The notes under the pieces were generated by a model. That model did no database searches. It was not told the origin of the DNA and saw only the letters and a program-made list of their open reading frames with translations. Shown in pieces: positions 25,096 to 33,713 of a stretch of 64,000 nt of DNA. The first letter of the stretch is position 1. Every line of letters starts with the position of its first letter. The DNA lies in assembly GCF_040448685.1 (NCBI RefSeq), contig NZ_CP159290.1, positions 2,790,001 to 2,854,000 of the forward strand, in the 5' to 3' direction. The position numbers and the translations under genes were made by a program. This DNA comes from Cellulosimicrobium sp. ES-005 (GTDB taxonomy: Bacteria; Actinomycetota; Actinomycetes; Actinomycetales; Cellulomonadaceae).

Positions 25096-25406
25096 TAGGG
25101 CGCTCGCGCGGACGACCGGCGGGTGCGTGCCGGTGAGGGCCCCTGCTCGAAGCAGGCACTCGTCGGTGTGCCGCCGCTCTTCGCGCGGCGCCGTATGACG
25201 GACGCCCCGTCACCTGCTGGGTCGGAGATCCCTGGGCGCGGCGGATCGGATCCCCGCCCACCGCCTGGTCACGATCGAGATTCGAGCCTGCTTCAGTGCA
25301 CAGCGATCTCGCCCGCTCTCCGCCGGGAGCGGCACTTACGTCTCCTGGCGCACGGAGTCCATCGCCCCGTCGGAGTCCGCTTCTCGGCAACTGCTCCTTT
25401 CAGTGT

Positions 25407-25518
25407 CGGGCCTCGGGCCTCGGGCCTCGGGCCTCGGGCCTCGGGCCTCGGGCCTCGGGCCTCGGGCCTCGGGCCTCGGGCCTCGGGCCTCGGGCCTCGG
25501 GCCTCGGGCCTCGGGCCT
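25407..25518. repeat. tandem repeat, CGGGCCT x 16
   Basis: Sixteen perfect head-to-tail copies of a 7-bp unit (112 bp). All six frames stay open across it only because 7-mers rotate through three frames, so it is not evidence of coding. Copy number is likely to vary by slippage. Confidence 0.95.
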
Positions 25519-25898
25519 CGACGCAGGATATCGACCACGACGGACTCCGGCGCCCCCGCTGTGCGGGAACAGGAGAGATGCGAGCACTCCGGAGCCGTCG
25601 TTGCCCAAGTGCATGGACGCTTCGCGTCGTCCGCGCCTCAGCGGCCTGCCCGTCGCCCCGGGGCCATCCGCTCACCGTCGTCCCGGGCCCCTCTGTTCGG
25701 TGACGCTGCGTTGGGGTCCCGGTGGGGACCTCTGCACGCCGGTGTACGATCCCCCTCAGCGGGAATCCGCTCCCTGCTGCCGCGCCAAAGCGCTGGGCAG
25801 GTCTCACCGGGGCGATATGGAACGAGTGCCGCCGACGCTTCGCAGGCTCGGTGAGTGGACGACGGTCCCGATCGATCGCCCACGCGGCGCTGGAACTC

Positions 25899-25914
25899 CG
25901 TTTCACGTGAAACA
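25899..25914. promoter_or_regulatory. parS site (perfect core)
   Basis: GTTTCACGTGAAAC, the complete 14-bp palindromic core of the ParB-binding site. Confidence 0.85.
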
Positions 25915-25985
25915 GAGATCCATCCCGCCCTGCCAGGCGCATCCTGCGCTACCTGAGGCGTCGTCCCGCACCAGGCTGGGGCCGG

Positions 25986-26001
25986 GGTTTCACGTGAAAC
26001 G
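25986..26001. promoter_or_regulatory. parS site (perfect core)
   Basis: A second complete GTTTCACGTGAAAC core, 87 bp after the previous one. Confidence 0.85.
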
Positions 26002-26029
26002 ACGCCAGGGAACCGCGCAGCGACCGTGG

Positions 26030-26043
26030 TGCCACGTGAAGTG
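26030..26043. promoter_or_regulatory. degenerate parS-like site
   Basis: GTGCCACGTGAAGT keeps the CACGTGAA centre with three changes. It may be a decaying site. Confidence 0.3.
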
Positions 26044-26284
26044 CCGACGCCATGCCGGCGACCGCTGATCGAGGCCAGGTCGGCAAGCGGTGGCGCGCTG
26101 TCCCCTGGGATCTCGCGTCCCACGCGGGCCGCGCGGCGAGTGGCCCTGATCCGCGCGTGCTCGTCGCTGCCGACCAGCCATCACGAGCAGCACGGCGCGG
26201 GCACGTTGCCGAACCGGCCGATGCGCTGCCGGACGAAGAGCTGATCTGTGCGGGCCACGACCCCCGCGGTGCCCGGGTACGCGA

Positions 26285-26300
26285 TGTTCCACGTGAAACG
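26285..26300. promoter_or_regulatory. parS site (one core mismatch)
   Basis: TGTTCCACGTGAAACG differs from the core at one T-to-C position, the same variant as the site at 26909. Confidence 0.75.
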
Positions 26301-26356
26301 ACGGAGCTGGCCGCCGCCCCCAAGCTGCTGCACCGCTCCGATCGCGACACGCTGGA

Positions 26357-26575
26357 CCCACGTGCGACGAGACGCTGCCCCCGCCCGGGCACGCTCGCAC
26401 GCCTGCCTGCGGCGGCGCCGAACGCAGGAGTGCTCGTCGTCGACGACGCGAGCCCTGACGGGACGGGCGACCTCGCGACGACGGCGGGGCCGCCGCGGAC
26501 CCGGGCGTGCACGTGCGGCAACCCCGCGGGCAAGGAGGGGCTGGGTGCTGCGTACGTCGGGGGTTCGGGCGAGCC
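26357..26575 (+). pseudogene. remnant of a polyprenol-monophosphomannose synthase-like glycosyltransferase
   Basis: In one frame PTCDETLPP (from 26357) resembles the PTYNExxNLP motif at the start of family-2 DPM/Ppm1 enzymes. After a one-base shift the next frame reads TLARLPAAAPNAG, VLVVDDASPDGTGDLA and AGKEGLGAAYVGG, matching the nucleotide-sugar-binding VVDDxSPDGT and the GKxGLGxAY segments in correct order and spacing. Nothing convincing follows. The frameshift and missing start and catalytic remainder indicate a dead gene fragment. Confidence 0.5.
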
Positions 26576-26908
26576 CCCGCGGCGCGCGCGGGCATCGTTC
26601 GAGCTCGCGCGGCGCGCGGACGTTGTTGTCGCGTGGCAACGTTCCGGCCAGCCCGCCTTGTCGCGCCACGGCGGCGTTCCGGCGAGACCCAGCGTCTCGG
26701 CTCGGCCGTGCGCTCAGAGCGCGCAAGGGCGCGGTCATCTTCCGGCGATGCCCGTGCGAGGTACCACGTGCTCGGCCACGGGGGCACCGACGAGCCAGTT
26801 CTCTCGGACGAGCCTTGCTCGACCGATCCGGCGAAGGTGGCTCGACAGGAACTCGGCCGACCCAGTGAGGGCGGGTCGACACGCTGCTCGAATCCCTCTC
26901 TCGCCGCC

Positions 26909-26924
26909 TGTTCCACGTGAAACG
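26909..26924. promoter_or_regulatory. parS site (one core mismatch)
   Basis: TGTTCCACGTGAAACG, identical to the variant at 26285. Confidence 0.75.
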
Positions 26925-26954
26925 TCCAAGCCCTCAGGAGCCGCGACGGCTATG

Positions 26955-26968
26955 AGTTTCACGCGGAC
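26955..26968. promoter_or_regulatory. degenerate parS-like site
   Basis: GTTTCACGCGGACC, with the left half intact and three changes on the right. Confidence 0.25.
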
Positions 26969-27419
26969 CGCTGTGTAGACGGTTGTGCCGGCGTCGCGAC
27001 GGGCACCCGGGCGCCACTGGTGCTCCCAGACACCGCACCTCGAAGCGCAACCGCAGACACTCTCTCAACGTCGTTCGGGGGCGAGGCACTCCCCTCCCCC
27101 ACGATGATGGGCCAGGGCGCGCCCGCCGACGCGAGACGACCGATCTGCGGGAACTCCTCATCTGCGCCAGCGACGTGGCGCAAGGCCAGCGCACGGACCC
27201 GACTCCGCCATTGTCGCCCGCAGCGCCGTGAGAAAGGCCGATCTGGACATCCCCGCCTGCCGCGGCGCGGTTGGGCCGGTCAGGAGCCTCCGACGCTGAG
27301 CCAACTCCGAAGACGGCTAGACCCAGCGCGGGCCCAAGCCAGGGCCCGCCGAGGCCCAGACCCAGCCCAGGCCAGCCCAGGCCAGGCCGGGCCCAAGCCA
27401 GGGCCAGACCGAGGTCCGA

Positions 27420-27467
27420 CCCAGACCCAGACCCAGACCCAGACCCAGACCCAGACCCAGACCCAGA
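27420..27467. repeat. tandem repeat, CCCAGA x 8
   Basis: Eight perfect 6-bp copies, 14 bp from the parB stop. Diverged copies of related GCCCAGG/GCCCAAG units extend back to about 27325, including a near-duplicate pair at about 27332 and 27391. Confidence 0.93.
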
Positions 27468-27481
27468 CGAATGCTCCCCGA

Positions 27482-28867
27482 CTACTTGCGCAGGAGGCCC
27501 GGGTCGTCCGGTGCCATGACGTCCAGGATCCGGTTGAGGTCCTCTACCGACGCGAACTCGACGGTCAGGCGCCCCTTGTTCTTGCCGAGGTCGACCTTGA
27601 CCCGCGTCTCGAAGCGGTCCGAGAGCCGGTGAGCGAGCTCGTCGATCGCGGCGGAGCGTTGACCCGCCCGCGGGGCACGGGGAGCTCGACGCTCACCGTC
27701 CAGACTACCCATCGCGACGATCTCCTCGGTCGCACGCACTGAGAGCCCCTCGGCGACGATGCGCTGAGCGAGACGCTCGATCTCAGCCCCGTCGGTCAGG
27801 CCGAGCAGGGCGCGGGCATGTCCGGCGGAGAGGACACCCGCCGCGACCCGACGCTGTACGAGCGGCGGGAGCCGCAGCAGTCGCAGCGTGTTCGAGATCT
27901 GGGGACGACTGCGGGAGATCCGCTCAGCGAGCTCCTCGTGGGTGCACCCGAAGTCGTCGAGCAGCTGGCGATACGCCGCGGCCTCTTCCAACGGGTTGAG
28001 GGCGCTCCGGTGCAGGTTCTCGAGGAGCGCGTCGCGCAGCAGGTCCGCGTCATCTGTCTCGCGGATGATCGCGGGGATCACGTCGAGCCCGGCCGCCTGC
28101 GTCGCGCGCCAGCGCCGCTCGCCCATGATCAGCTCGAAGGAGCCGTCCTCCCCCGGAACAGGCCGGACGACGATCGGCTGAAGGACACCGATCTCTCGGA
28201 TCGATCCCACTAGCTCGTCGAGGTCGCCCTCGTCGAAGACCGTGCGCGGCTGACGAGGGTTCGGCCGGATGGACGCTGTCGGCACCTCAGCGAACCGTGC
28301 CCCGGGGACCGGGACGAGGTCGTCCGCAGCGCCCCCTGTCCACTCCTGGGAGACGGCGGTGTCCTCGCCGGCAGGGATCTCCGATGCCGACTCGACGACA
28401 GGACGTCGCGTCGTTTCCTCACCCGTCGCGGTCTCCGTCACCGTTTCACGTGAAACAGCGTCGGAAGCCTCGCCGTCGTGCGCCGCGGTCTCGTCGTCCG
28501 CGTCGCGCGCGGCCGGCGAGCCCCCGACCTCGGGGACGCTCACGGGCAGAGACTCCACGCTCAACGCGTCCAGCTCGGCGAGGTCGTGGGCAGAGAGCGA
28601 GGTCAGCGAGTCCACGTCAGCGGGCCCCGAACCGGACTCGGCGACCAGGGTCACGACGGGTGTGGCGCCCGCGCTGCTCTCCGCGGCGCCCTGCTCGTCT
28701 GCCGCCGCAGCAGCGGCCGTGGCCGCACCGTCACTCGATACCTCATCGGTCCGCGGTTCGTCCGTCGTCGGGCTCGGGAAGAACACGTCGACGGGACGCT
28801 TCCCCTCCGAGCTCGTCGGGATGAGAGCCCCGAGCCCTCGACCGAGCCCTCGACGCTTCTCGCTCAT
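27482..28867 (-). CDS. parB: chromosome partitioning protein ParB
   Basis: CTP-dependent DNA clamp that loads at parS and spreads to form the segregation complex, 461 aa. The N-terminus ([15 protein letters not shown]) is the ParA-stimulating motif. A long acidic, low-complexity linker (about 20-190) follows, longer than in Bacillus ParB. The CTPase domain has NPRQPRTVF, the GERRWRA motif and [15 protein letters not shown] helix-turn-helix ([17 protein letters not shown]) and C-terminal dimerisation domain end the protein. A perfect parS (28442-28457) lies inside the linker and encodes the peptide VSRET. ATG 28867 overlaps the parA stop (ATGA). Confidence 0.97.
   Translation of the reverse strand: MSEKRRGLGRGLGALIPTSSEGKRPVDVFFPSPTTDEPRTDEVSSDGAATAAAAAADEQGAAESSAGATPVVTLVAESGSGPADVDSLTSLSAHDLAELDALSVESLPVSVPEVGGSPAARDADDETAAHDGEASDAVSRETVTETATGEETTRRPVVESASEIPAGEDTAVSQEWTGGAADDLVPVPGARFAEVPTASIRPNPRQPRTVFDEGDLDELVGSIREIGVLQPIVVRPVPGEDGSFELIMGERRWRATQAAGLDVIPAIIRETDDADLLRDALLENLHRSALNPLEEAAAYRQLLDDFGCTHEELAERISRSRPQISNTLRLLRLPPLVQRRVAAGVLSAGHARALLGLTDGAEIERLAQRIVAEGLSVRATEEIVAMGSLDGERRAPRAPRAGQRSAAIDELAHRLSDRFETRVKVDLGKNKGRLTVEFASVEDLNRILDVMAPDDPGLLRK
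28442..28457. promoter_or_regulatory. parS site inside parB
   Basis: Perfect GTTTCACGTGAAAC core within the disordered linker of parB, where the coding constraint is weak. Confidence 0.85.
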
Positions 28868-30042
28868 CGCAGTTCCTCCTGCCGCAGGCCGGGACCACCG
28901 ATGGTGCCGGCGAACTCGTGTTCCGTTCGGACCGTCTGTGTCTCGCTGCCGGGCACGGCGGCGACACCTTGCTCCCACTTCGGCTCCTGCTGCGGGAGCG
29001 CATCAAGGTCGCGATCCTCCGGCCGGTTGGCACCACGTTGCGTCAGCTCGCGCGCGGCCTCGAGATAGGCGAGCGCACCCGTCGAGCCGGGATCGTAGGT
29101 CATCACCGTCTGCCCGTGACTTGGCGCTTCCGAGATGCGGACCGAGCGCGGGACAGTCGTCCTCAGCGTCTGGTCGGGGAAGTGCTCGCGGACCTCCGCC
29201 GCCACCTGCTGCGCGAGATTGGTGCGGCCGTCGTACATCGTGAGAAGGATCGTCGACACGTGCAGGCCAGGATTGAGGTGCGACTTGATGAGCTCGATCG
29301 TCTTCAGGAGCTGGCTCAGTCCCTCGAGCGCGTAGTACTCGCACTGGATCGGGATGAGCACTTCCCGACCGACGACGAACGCATTGACCGTGAGGAGGCC
29401 CAGGCTCGGAGGGCAGTCCACCAGGACGTAGTCGATCGGTGCCAGGCCCTCACGCTCGCGCTCTGACAGGTACTCGTCGAGGGCACGTCGGAGCCGTGTT
29501 TCACGTGAAACGAGAGAGACCAGCTCGATCTCGGCCCCGGACAGGTCGATCGTCGCGGGCACGCACCAGAGCGTCGGGATGTCGGGGCACTGTTGCACAG
29601 CGCTGGCCAGCGGGTCGCCGTCGACGAGGACCTCGTAGACGGACGGGGTCCCGGCGCGATGCTCGACCCCGAGCGCTGTGGAGGCGTTTCCCTGGGGGTC
29701 GTTGTCGATGACGAGAACGTTCAATCCCGCCAGGGCGAGGCCGGCGGCGAGATTCACCGTCGTGGTGGTCTTCCCCACGCCGCCCTTCTGGTTCGCCACG
29801 GTGATGATGCGCGTCGATATGGGGCGTGGGAAACGCCGACCCTGGAGGTCGATGCGACGACGGGCATCCTCGGCGAGCTGAGCGGCGAGAGGCGTCGAAT
29901 CGTCCGTGACCGGCAGGCTTGCCATGAGCGCCGCTCTCCGGTCCTCCTCGCTCCCGGAACTCCGAGCCCCTCCGCCGCCGGGGGAGAGTGAGGTCGCCGA
30001 CCGATCCTGAAGCTCCCCAGGGTCGACAGGGCTTTCCGTCAC
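28864..30042 (-). CDS. parA: chromosome partitioning ATPase ParA (Soj)
   Basis: Deviant-Walker ATPase, 392 aa, that moves ParB-parS complexes. After a disordered N-terminus (about 1-75) come the P-loop [20 protein letters not shown] with the signature lysine, [12 protein letters not shown], and [14 protein letters not shown] (Walker B). The C-terminal tail (about 60 aa) is polar and unconserved. GTG 30042 is preferred because GGAGAGG lies 9 nt upstream; ATG 30051 has that site too close and ATG 30096 has none. A perfect parS (29497-29512) is embedded in the coding sequence and encodes VSRET. Coupled to parB by a 4-base overlap. Confidence 0.96.
   Translation of the reverse strand: MTESPVDPGELQDRSATSLSPGGGGARSSGSEEDRRAALMASLPVTDDSTPLAAQLAEDARRRIDLQGRRFPRPISTRIITVANQKGGVGKTTTTVNLAAGLALAGLNVLVIDNDPQGNASTALGVEHRAGTPSVYEVLVDGDPLASAVQQCPDIPTLWCVPATIDLSGAEIELVSLVSRETRLRRALDEYLSEREREGLAPIDYVLVDCPPSLGLLTVNAFVVGREVLIPIQCEYYALEGLSQLLKTIELIKSHLNPGLHVSTILLTMYDGRTNLAQQVAAEVREHFPDQTLRTTVPRSVRISEAPSHGQTVMTYDPGSTGALAYLEAARELTQRGANRPEDRDLDALPQQEPKWEQGVAAVPGSETQTVRTEHEFAGTIGGPGLRQEELR
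29497..29512. promoter_or_regulatory. parS site inside parA
   Basis: TGTTTCACGTGAAACG, a perfect core within the ParA coding sequence. Confidence 0.85.
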
Positions 30043-30163
30043 GCGTCTCATCCTCTCCGTCGTCGCTTCCCAGCATGCGCCGTCCGGTCCACTCATCGGT
30101 GGAGGTCGAGCGCGGGTCGTCCCCGTGTCGTCGCACCAGCCGCGCCGGCGCACAGGGACAGGT

Positions 30164-30826
30164 TCAGCGTGACCCAGTCTGCCGCACGATCCGCACGACA
30201 GTCGTGGTCTCCACACCGGGGATCGTCGGTGCGTCCACGATCTCGGGTTCACTTCCCTTGAGTCGGCGCAGTACCTTGCGGGCGGGCTCGATCTCTCGGA
30301 TGACGTTTCGACCCTTGAGGACGATCATCTCCCCGCCCGGTCGGACGAGCGGTAGCGAGAGCCGCACCAGCTTGTCCAACGCGGCCACGGCGCGCGACGT
30401 CACGGCATCGCACTCGAACGCATCGTGGTACTCCTCGGCGCGCCCCCGCTTGACCTCGATGTTCGCGAGGTTCAGGTCCGTCGCGATCTCCGACAACCAG
30501 GCACACCGACGCTCCATCGGCTCGATCAGGTAGACGGTGGCCTCTGGACGCATCGCGGCGATCACCACCCCCGGGAGACCTGCGCCTGAACCGATGTCCG
30601 CGATAAGACCGGACTCTGGAAGGAACGGGACGACCGCGGCGGAGTTCAGGATGTGCCGGTCCCAGATGCGGGGGACCTCGCGGGGCCCGATGAGCCCGCG
30701 TAGCTCACCCTCGTCACGCAGCCGGTCTGCGAACCGCTCGACGGTCGGGAACGACGCACCGAAGTACTCGGCCATTGCCTCCCGCGAGATCTCCGGCTCT
30801 GCGTTGCCGTCAGCCTGGTCGTGCAT
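30164..30826 (-). CDS. rsmG: 16S rRNA (guanine527-N7)-methyltransferase
   Basis: SAM-dependent methyltransferase (GidB), 220 aa, that makes m7G in the 530 loop of 16S rRNA; its loss gives low-level streptomycin resistance in other bacteria. RIWDRHILNSAAV is followed by the SAM-binding IADIGSGAGLPGVVIA, LIEPMERRCAWL, and DAVTSRAVAALDKL, all intact. ATG 30826 is chosen for the GAGGAGG upstream. A perfect parS (30864-30879) lies 38 bp before the start. The gene sits between jag and parA as in most Actinobacteria. Confidence 0.95.
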   Translation of the reverse strand: MHDQADGNAEPEISREAMAEYFGASFPTVERFADRLRDEGELRGLIGPREVPRIWDRHILNSAAVVPFLPESGLIADIGSGAGLPGVVIAAMRPEATVYLIEPMERRCAWLSEIATDLNLANIEVKRGRAEEYHDAFECDAVTSRAVAALDKLVRLSLPLVRPGGEMIVLKGRNVIREIEPARKVLRRLKGSEPEIVDAPTIPGVETTTVVRIVRQTGSR

Positions 30827-30863
30827 CGGCTCTTCTGCCTCCTCGTCAATGGGCACGCCACAT

Positions 30864-30879
30864 CGTTTCACGTGAAACG
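30864..30879. promoter_or_regulatory. parS site upstream of rsmG
   Basis: Perfect GTTTCACGTGAAAC core, 38 bp from the rsmG start. Confidence 0.85.
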
Positions 30880-31088
30880 CCCGGCGGCGTTCCCGCTCAG
30901 CAGGTGACCCTCCATACTCCGCGAGGTCAACCAGGCACGACGTCGATCCCGGCATGAGCCGCCCAGGAATGCGGAGGCGCCGGATTGCGGAGGTCGTACC
31001 GTCACGCCCCGACCACATCCCAGAGCACGACGACGCCATGCTCACGACCACCCGTCCGGGCCGACATCCGGCGATATGGTCGCCACGA

Positions 31089-31132
31089 CGACGTTCGCCC
31101 CTCGTTTCACGTGAAACGAGGGGCGAACGTCG
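31089..31132. terminator. 44-bp perfect palindrome centred on a parS core
   Basis: Positions 31089-31110 and 31111-31132 are exact reverse complements with no spacer. The central 14 bp (31104-31117) are a perfect parS core. As RNA it would fold into a strong hairpin 19 bp after the jag stop, so it probably doubles as the terminator of the rnpA-yidC-jag transcript and as a ParB-binding site. Confidence 0.75.
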
Positions 31133-31150
31133 AGCACGGAGAGAGCGGCG

Positions 31151-31678
31151 TCAGTCCGCGGGGTAGATCACCACGTAGCGCTGCGGCTCGACGCCCTCGG
31201 AGTCGCTCCGCAGGCCGGCTGCGGCGACGGCGTCGTGAATCACCTTGCGCTCGAACGCGTTCAGCGGCTCCAACGAGACCTTCGCACCGCCCGACTGGAC
31301 GCGGGAGATGGCCTCCTCGGCCCGTGCGGTGAGCTCACGTCGACGGTCAGCGCGGAAACCGGCGACATCGAGCATCAGACGGCTGCGCTCCCCGGTCCGC
31401 GCCTGCACGGCAAGACGCGTCAGCTCCTGAAGAGCGTCGAGAACCTCCCCGCCGTCACCCACGAGGGAACGCAACGCCGCAGGGTCGTCGGCGACGATCT
31501 CGACCGCTGCACGGTCGTGCTCGACGTCGATGTCGATGTCACCGTCGAGGTCGGCGATATCGAGCAGTTCCTCGAGGTAGTCCGCGGCGATCTCGCCCTC
31601 CTCCTCCAGGCGGGTGGTCTCGCGCGACGACTCGTCGGTGGCGGCCTCTTCGGGCGCGGGGGTCTCGGTAGGCGTCAT
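31151..31678 (-). CDS. jag: Jag/KhpB-like KH-R3H RNA-binding protein
   Basis: Single-stranded nucleic-acid-binding protein, 175 aa, next to yidC as almost everywhere. An acidic N-terminus replaces the Jag-N domain. A KH domain (about 45-105, with LVGDGGEVLDALQELTRLAV in place of the GxxG-type loop region) and an R3H domain (about 110-175, LNAFERKVIHDAV ending in RYVVIYP) follow. ATG 31678 has GAGGAG 8 nt upstream; an earlier in-frame GTG at 31693 lies before that site. Likely works with KhpA in RNA metabolism and cell-division control, by analogy with Streptococcus. Confidence 0.92.
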   Translation of the reverse strand: MTPTETPAPEEAATDESSRETTRLEEEGEIAADYLEELLDIADLDGDIDIDVEHDRAAVEIVADDPAALRSLVGDGGEVLDALQELTRLAVQARTGERSRLMLDVAGFRADRRRELTARAEEAISRVQSGGAKVSLEPLNAFERKVIHDAVAAAGLRSDSEGVEPQRYVVIYPAD

Positions 31679-31716
31679 GACGGTGCTCCTCACGGCGGGC
31701 GCGCTCGGGCGCGGGT

Positions 31717-32811
31717 CTACTTCTGCTTCTTCTTCTTGGGCGCGGGCTTCGGCGTCGCGGGAGACGACGAGCCCTTCGCACCGTTGTCCGTCACAGGGCC
31801 GTCCTCAGCCACGGGCGCGTCCTCCACCGGTGCGTCCTCAGAGCGCGTCGACGACGACGCGGCGGGCCGCGCCGGAGCGGCACCCTTCTGCCGATCCTTG
31901 CGCTTCGGCTGCTGACGCTGGCCGCGCGGCTGCTCGATCACGGGCGTCGCATCCTCAACGATGCCCTTCGCGGCACGCTTGCGAGCCTGACGCTCCTTGA
32001 GCAGGCGCTCGGCCTCGGAGCCCGGCGCAGGCATGCGCCGGATCGTGTAGAACTGCTGCCCCATCGACCAGAGGTTCGTCGTCGTCCAGTAGACGAGGAC
32101 GCCGACCGGGAAGTTGACGCCCGAGACCGCGAAGATGAACGGGAAGACGTAGAGCATCATCTTCTGCGTGGACGCCATCGGGCCCTCGAGGGCGGCCTTC
32201 GGCATGTTCTTCATGGTGAGCTGGCGCTGCGTGAAGAACGTGGTGGCGCACATCGCGACGATGAGCACGGCGATGACGATCTTGGTCTGCAGGTCGTCGG
32301 TCCGCAGGAAGACGTCGGAGAGCTGGGCCCCGAACACGGACGAGCTCTCGATGTCGGACGCGACCGACGCGTCGATCGGGCCGATCGGCTTGGCGGAACC
32401 GTCGGAGATCGGCACGAGCCCGTTCAGCACGCGGAAGAGCGCGAAGAAGATCGGCGACTGCAGCAGGATCGGCATGCACGACGCGAACGGGTTCGTCCCG
32501 TGCTTCCGGTAGAGCTCCATCGTCTCGCGGCTCATCGCCTCACGGGACGCCGGGTCCGTCTTCCCCTTGTACTTCTTCTGGATCGCCTGCATCTCGGGCT
32601 GCAGCATCTGCATGCCGCGCGACGCCTTGATCTGCTTGAAGAACAGTGGGATCAGCAGGATCCGGATGATGATGACGAGCCCGACGATCGACAGGACCCA
32701 CGCGGGGCCCGGGCCGTCGGAGAACCCGAGGAACACCAGACCCTGGTGACACAGGTACATGATCCACGCCACGACCCACTCGATCGGGGCGAGGAACGCG
32801 AAGAAGTCCAT
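31717..32811 (-). CDS. yidC: membrane protein insertase YidC
   Basis: Oxa1-family insertase, 364 aa, for integral membrane proteins. Five-TM core: the first helix begins near residue 10, then VIIIRILLIPLFFKQIKASR with the conserved groove arginine, ASCMPILLQSPIFFALF, and MLYVFPFIFAVSGVNFPVGVLVYWTTTNLWS. A long basic, low-complexity tail (about 285-364, ending KKKKQK) probably contacts ribosomes. ATG 32811 is favoured by GAGGGAG upstream. It follows yidD by 60 bp in the rpmH-rnpA-yidD-yidC-jag series. Confidence 0.96.
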   Translation of the reverse strand: MDFFAFLAPIEWVVAWIMYLCHQGLVFLGFSDGPGPAWVLSIVGLVIIIRILLIPLFFKQIKASRGMQMLQPEMQAIQKKYKGKTDPASREAMSRETMELYRKHGTNPFASCMPILLQSPIFFALFRVLNGLVPISDGSAKPIGPIDASVASDIESSSVFGAQLSDVFLRTDDLQTKIVIAVLIVAMCATTFFTQRQLTMKNMPKAALEGPMASTQKMMLYVFPFIFAVSGVNFPVGVLVYWTTTNLWSMGQQFYTIRRMPAPGSEAERLLKERQARKRAAKGIVEDATPVIEQPRGQRQQPKRKDRQKGAAPARPAASSSTRSEDAPVEDAPVAEDGPVTDNGAKGSSSPATPKPAPKKKKQK

Positions 32812-32871
32812 CAGTGACTGCTCCCTCAACTTCGGACAAAGCTTGTGAATCGCCCGCTACGGGGCTCGGGA

Positions 32872-33204
32872 CTAGTGCGTGTGTCGTGCCGGCGGAACGT
32901 CGTCGACCCCACCGAGGCTCCAGGGGTTGCAGCGCAGCAGCCGCCAGAGGGCGAGGCCCGTTCCACGCAGGGCGCCATGACGACGCACCGCCGTGAGGGC
33001 GTACTGGGAGCAGGACGGGTAGTACTTGCACGTGGGGCCCGTCATCGGTGAGATCACCGACTGGTAGGCCCGGATCATGCCGATGAGGGTGAGCGCCGGG
33101 ACGCGACGCAGCACGGCGACCACGCGACGCACGATGCCGGGAGCTCCGCCGGCGTCCTCGGGGGACTCCACGCCGGGAGCGTCGACCGGGTGCGTGGTCG
33201 TCAT
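32872..33204 (-). CDS. yidD: membrane protein insertion efficiency factor YidD
   Basis: Small membrane-associated protein, 110 aa, whose Cys-containing core [28 protein letters not shown] and NPWSLGG motif are diagnostic. The first 40 residues are an unconserved extension. ATG 33204 overlaps the rnpA stop (ATGA), so it is coupled to rnpA. It aids insertion of proteins by YidC, encoded next. Confidence 0.95.
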   Translation of the reverse strand: MTTTHPVDAPGVESPEDAGGAPGIVRRVVAVLRRVPALTLIGMIRAYQSVISPMTGPTCKYYPSCSQYALTAVRRHGALRGTGLALWRLLRCNPWSLGGVDDVPPARHTH

Positions 33205-33569
33205 CGATCCACGCCCGAGCGTTCGTGGAGTCGCCGGACCGCGTTCTGGAGGCCACGGTCGAGGTCGGCGCTCAGGGCGTCGAAGGACGACGACGCCGAG
33301 GCGGGAAGCGCTCGGACGACAGCACGTCCGTGCGCGGGGAGCACGTCGAGGCGTGCCGCGGCCGCGGCACGCAGACGACGCTTCACGAGGTTGCGGTGCA
33401 CCGCGTTCCCCACTGCCTTGGAGACGACGAAGCCGACCTGTGGCTGCGCATCCCCCTCGAGATCCTCCGAAAGGTGCACGACCACGGTCGACCTACCCGC
33501 ACGCACGCCGCGGCGCACCGCCCGCTCGAAATCGACGGAACGGCGCAGTCGGTGCGCCGCGGGGAGCAC
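33201..33569 (-). CDS. rnpA: ribonuclease P protein component
   Basis: Protein subunit of RNase P, 122 aa, which matures the 5' ends of tRNAs with the RnpB RNA. It has [21 protein letters not shown] at the start, [21 protein letters not shown] (the RNR-type basic signature) and ARxLPASA near the C-terminus. The GTG at 33569 is 6 bp downstream of rpmH, as in the universal rpmH-rnpA pair. Confidence 0.96.
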   Translation of the reverse strand: MLPAAHRLRRSVDFERAVRRGVRAGRSTVVVHLSEDLEGDAQPQVGFVVSKAVGNAVHRNLVKRRLRAAAAARLDVLPAHGRAVVRALPASASSSFDALSADLDRGLQNAVRRLHERSGVDR

Positions 33570-33575
33570 GTGGGA

Positions 33576-33713
33576 TCAGGCAGAGAGCTCGGTGCGGCCC
33601 TTGCGACGGCGGGCAGCCAGGATGGCGCGGCCGGCACGGGTCCGCATGCGCAGCCGGAAGCCGTGGGTCTTCGCCCGGCGCCGGTTGTTCGGCTGGAAGG
33701 TCCGCTTGCTCAC
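33576..33713 (-). CDS. rpmH: 50S ribosomal protein L34
   Basis: 45-aa basic ribosomal protein: [20 protein letters not shown] then [18 protein letters not shown], an exact family match. GTG 33713 is preceded by GGAG. It is the first gene of the minus-strand operon that diverges from dnaA. Confidence 0.97.
   Translation of the reverse strand: MSKRTFQPNNRRRAKTHGFRLRMRTRAGRAILAARRRKGRTELSA

Larger units (their letters stand above)
25096..27481. other. decayed, repeat-rich island between IS and parB
   Basis: About 2.4 kb with no intact gene on either strand. Open frames here change family-like similarity between frames or are pure repeat translation. It contains two tandem arrays (25407-25518, 27420-27467), a glycosyltransferase remnant (26357-26575), four strong and two weak parS-like sites, and degenerate GCCCARG-type repeats at 27320-27415. 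Composition is slightly less GC-rich than the core genes. Confidence 0.7.
30827..31150. other. rsmG-jag intergenic region
   Basis: A 324-bp gap holding two perfect parS cores (30864 and 31103), the second at the centre of a 44-bp palindrome. I see no gene. Confidence 0.7.

Noticed and set aside
25407..25518. possible CRISPR array
   Set aside because: Units are 7 bp with no spacers and there are no cas genes. The 6-bp and 9-bp arrays fail for the same reason.
25123..26068. long frames through the CGGGCCT array
   Set aside because: A 7-bp repeat keeps all frames open; translations are periodic GPRASGL-type strings with no conserved flank.
26765..26778. CACGTG near 26765 as another parS
   Set aside because: Only the central hexamer matches; both outer halves differ.
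22982..27481. an anti-phage or secondary-metabolite island
   Set aside because: Apart from the IS and its passenger gene I found only remnants, repeats and parS sites; no defence or biosynthetic gene is readable.
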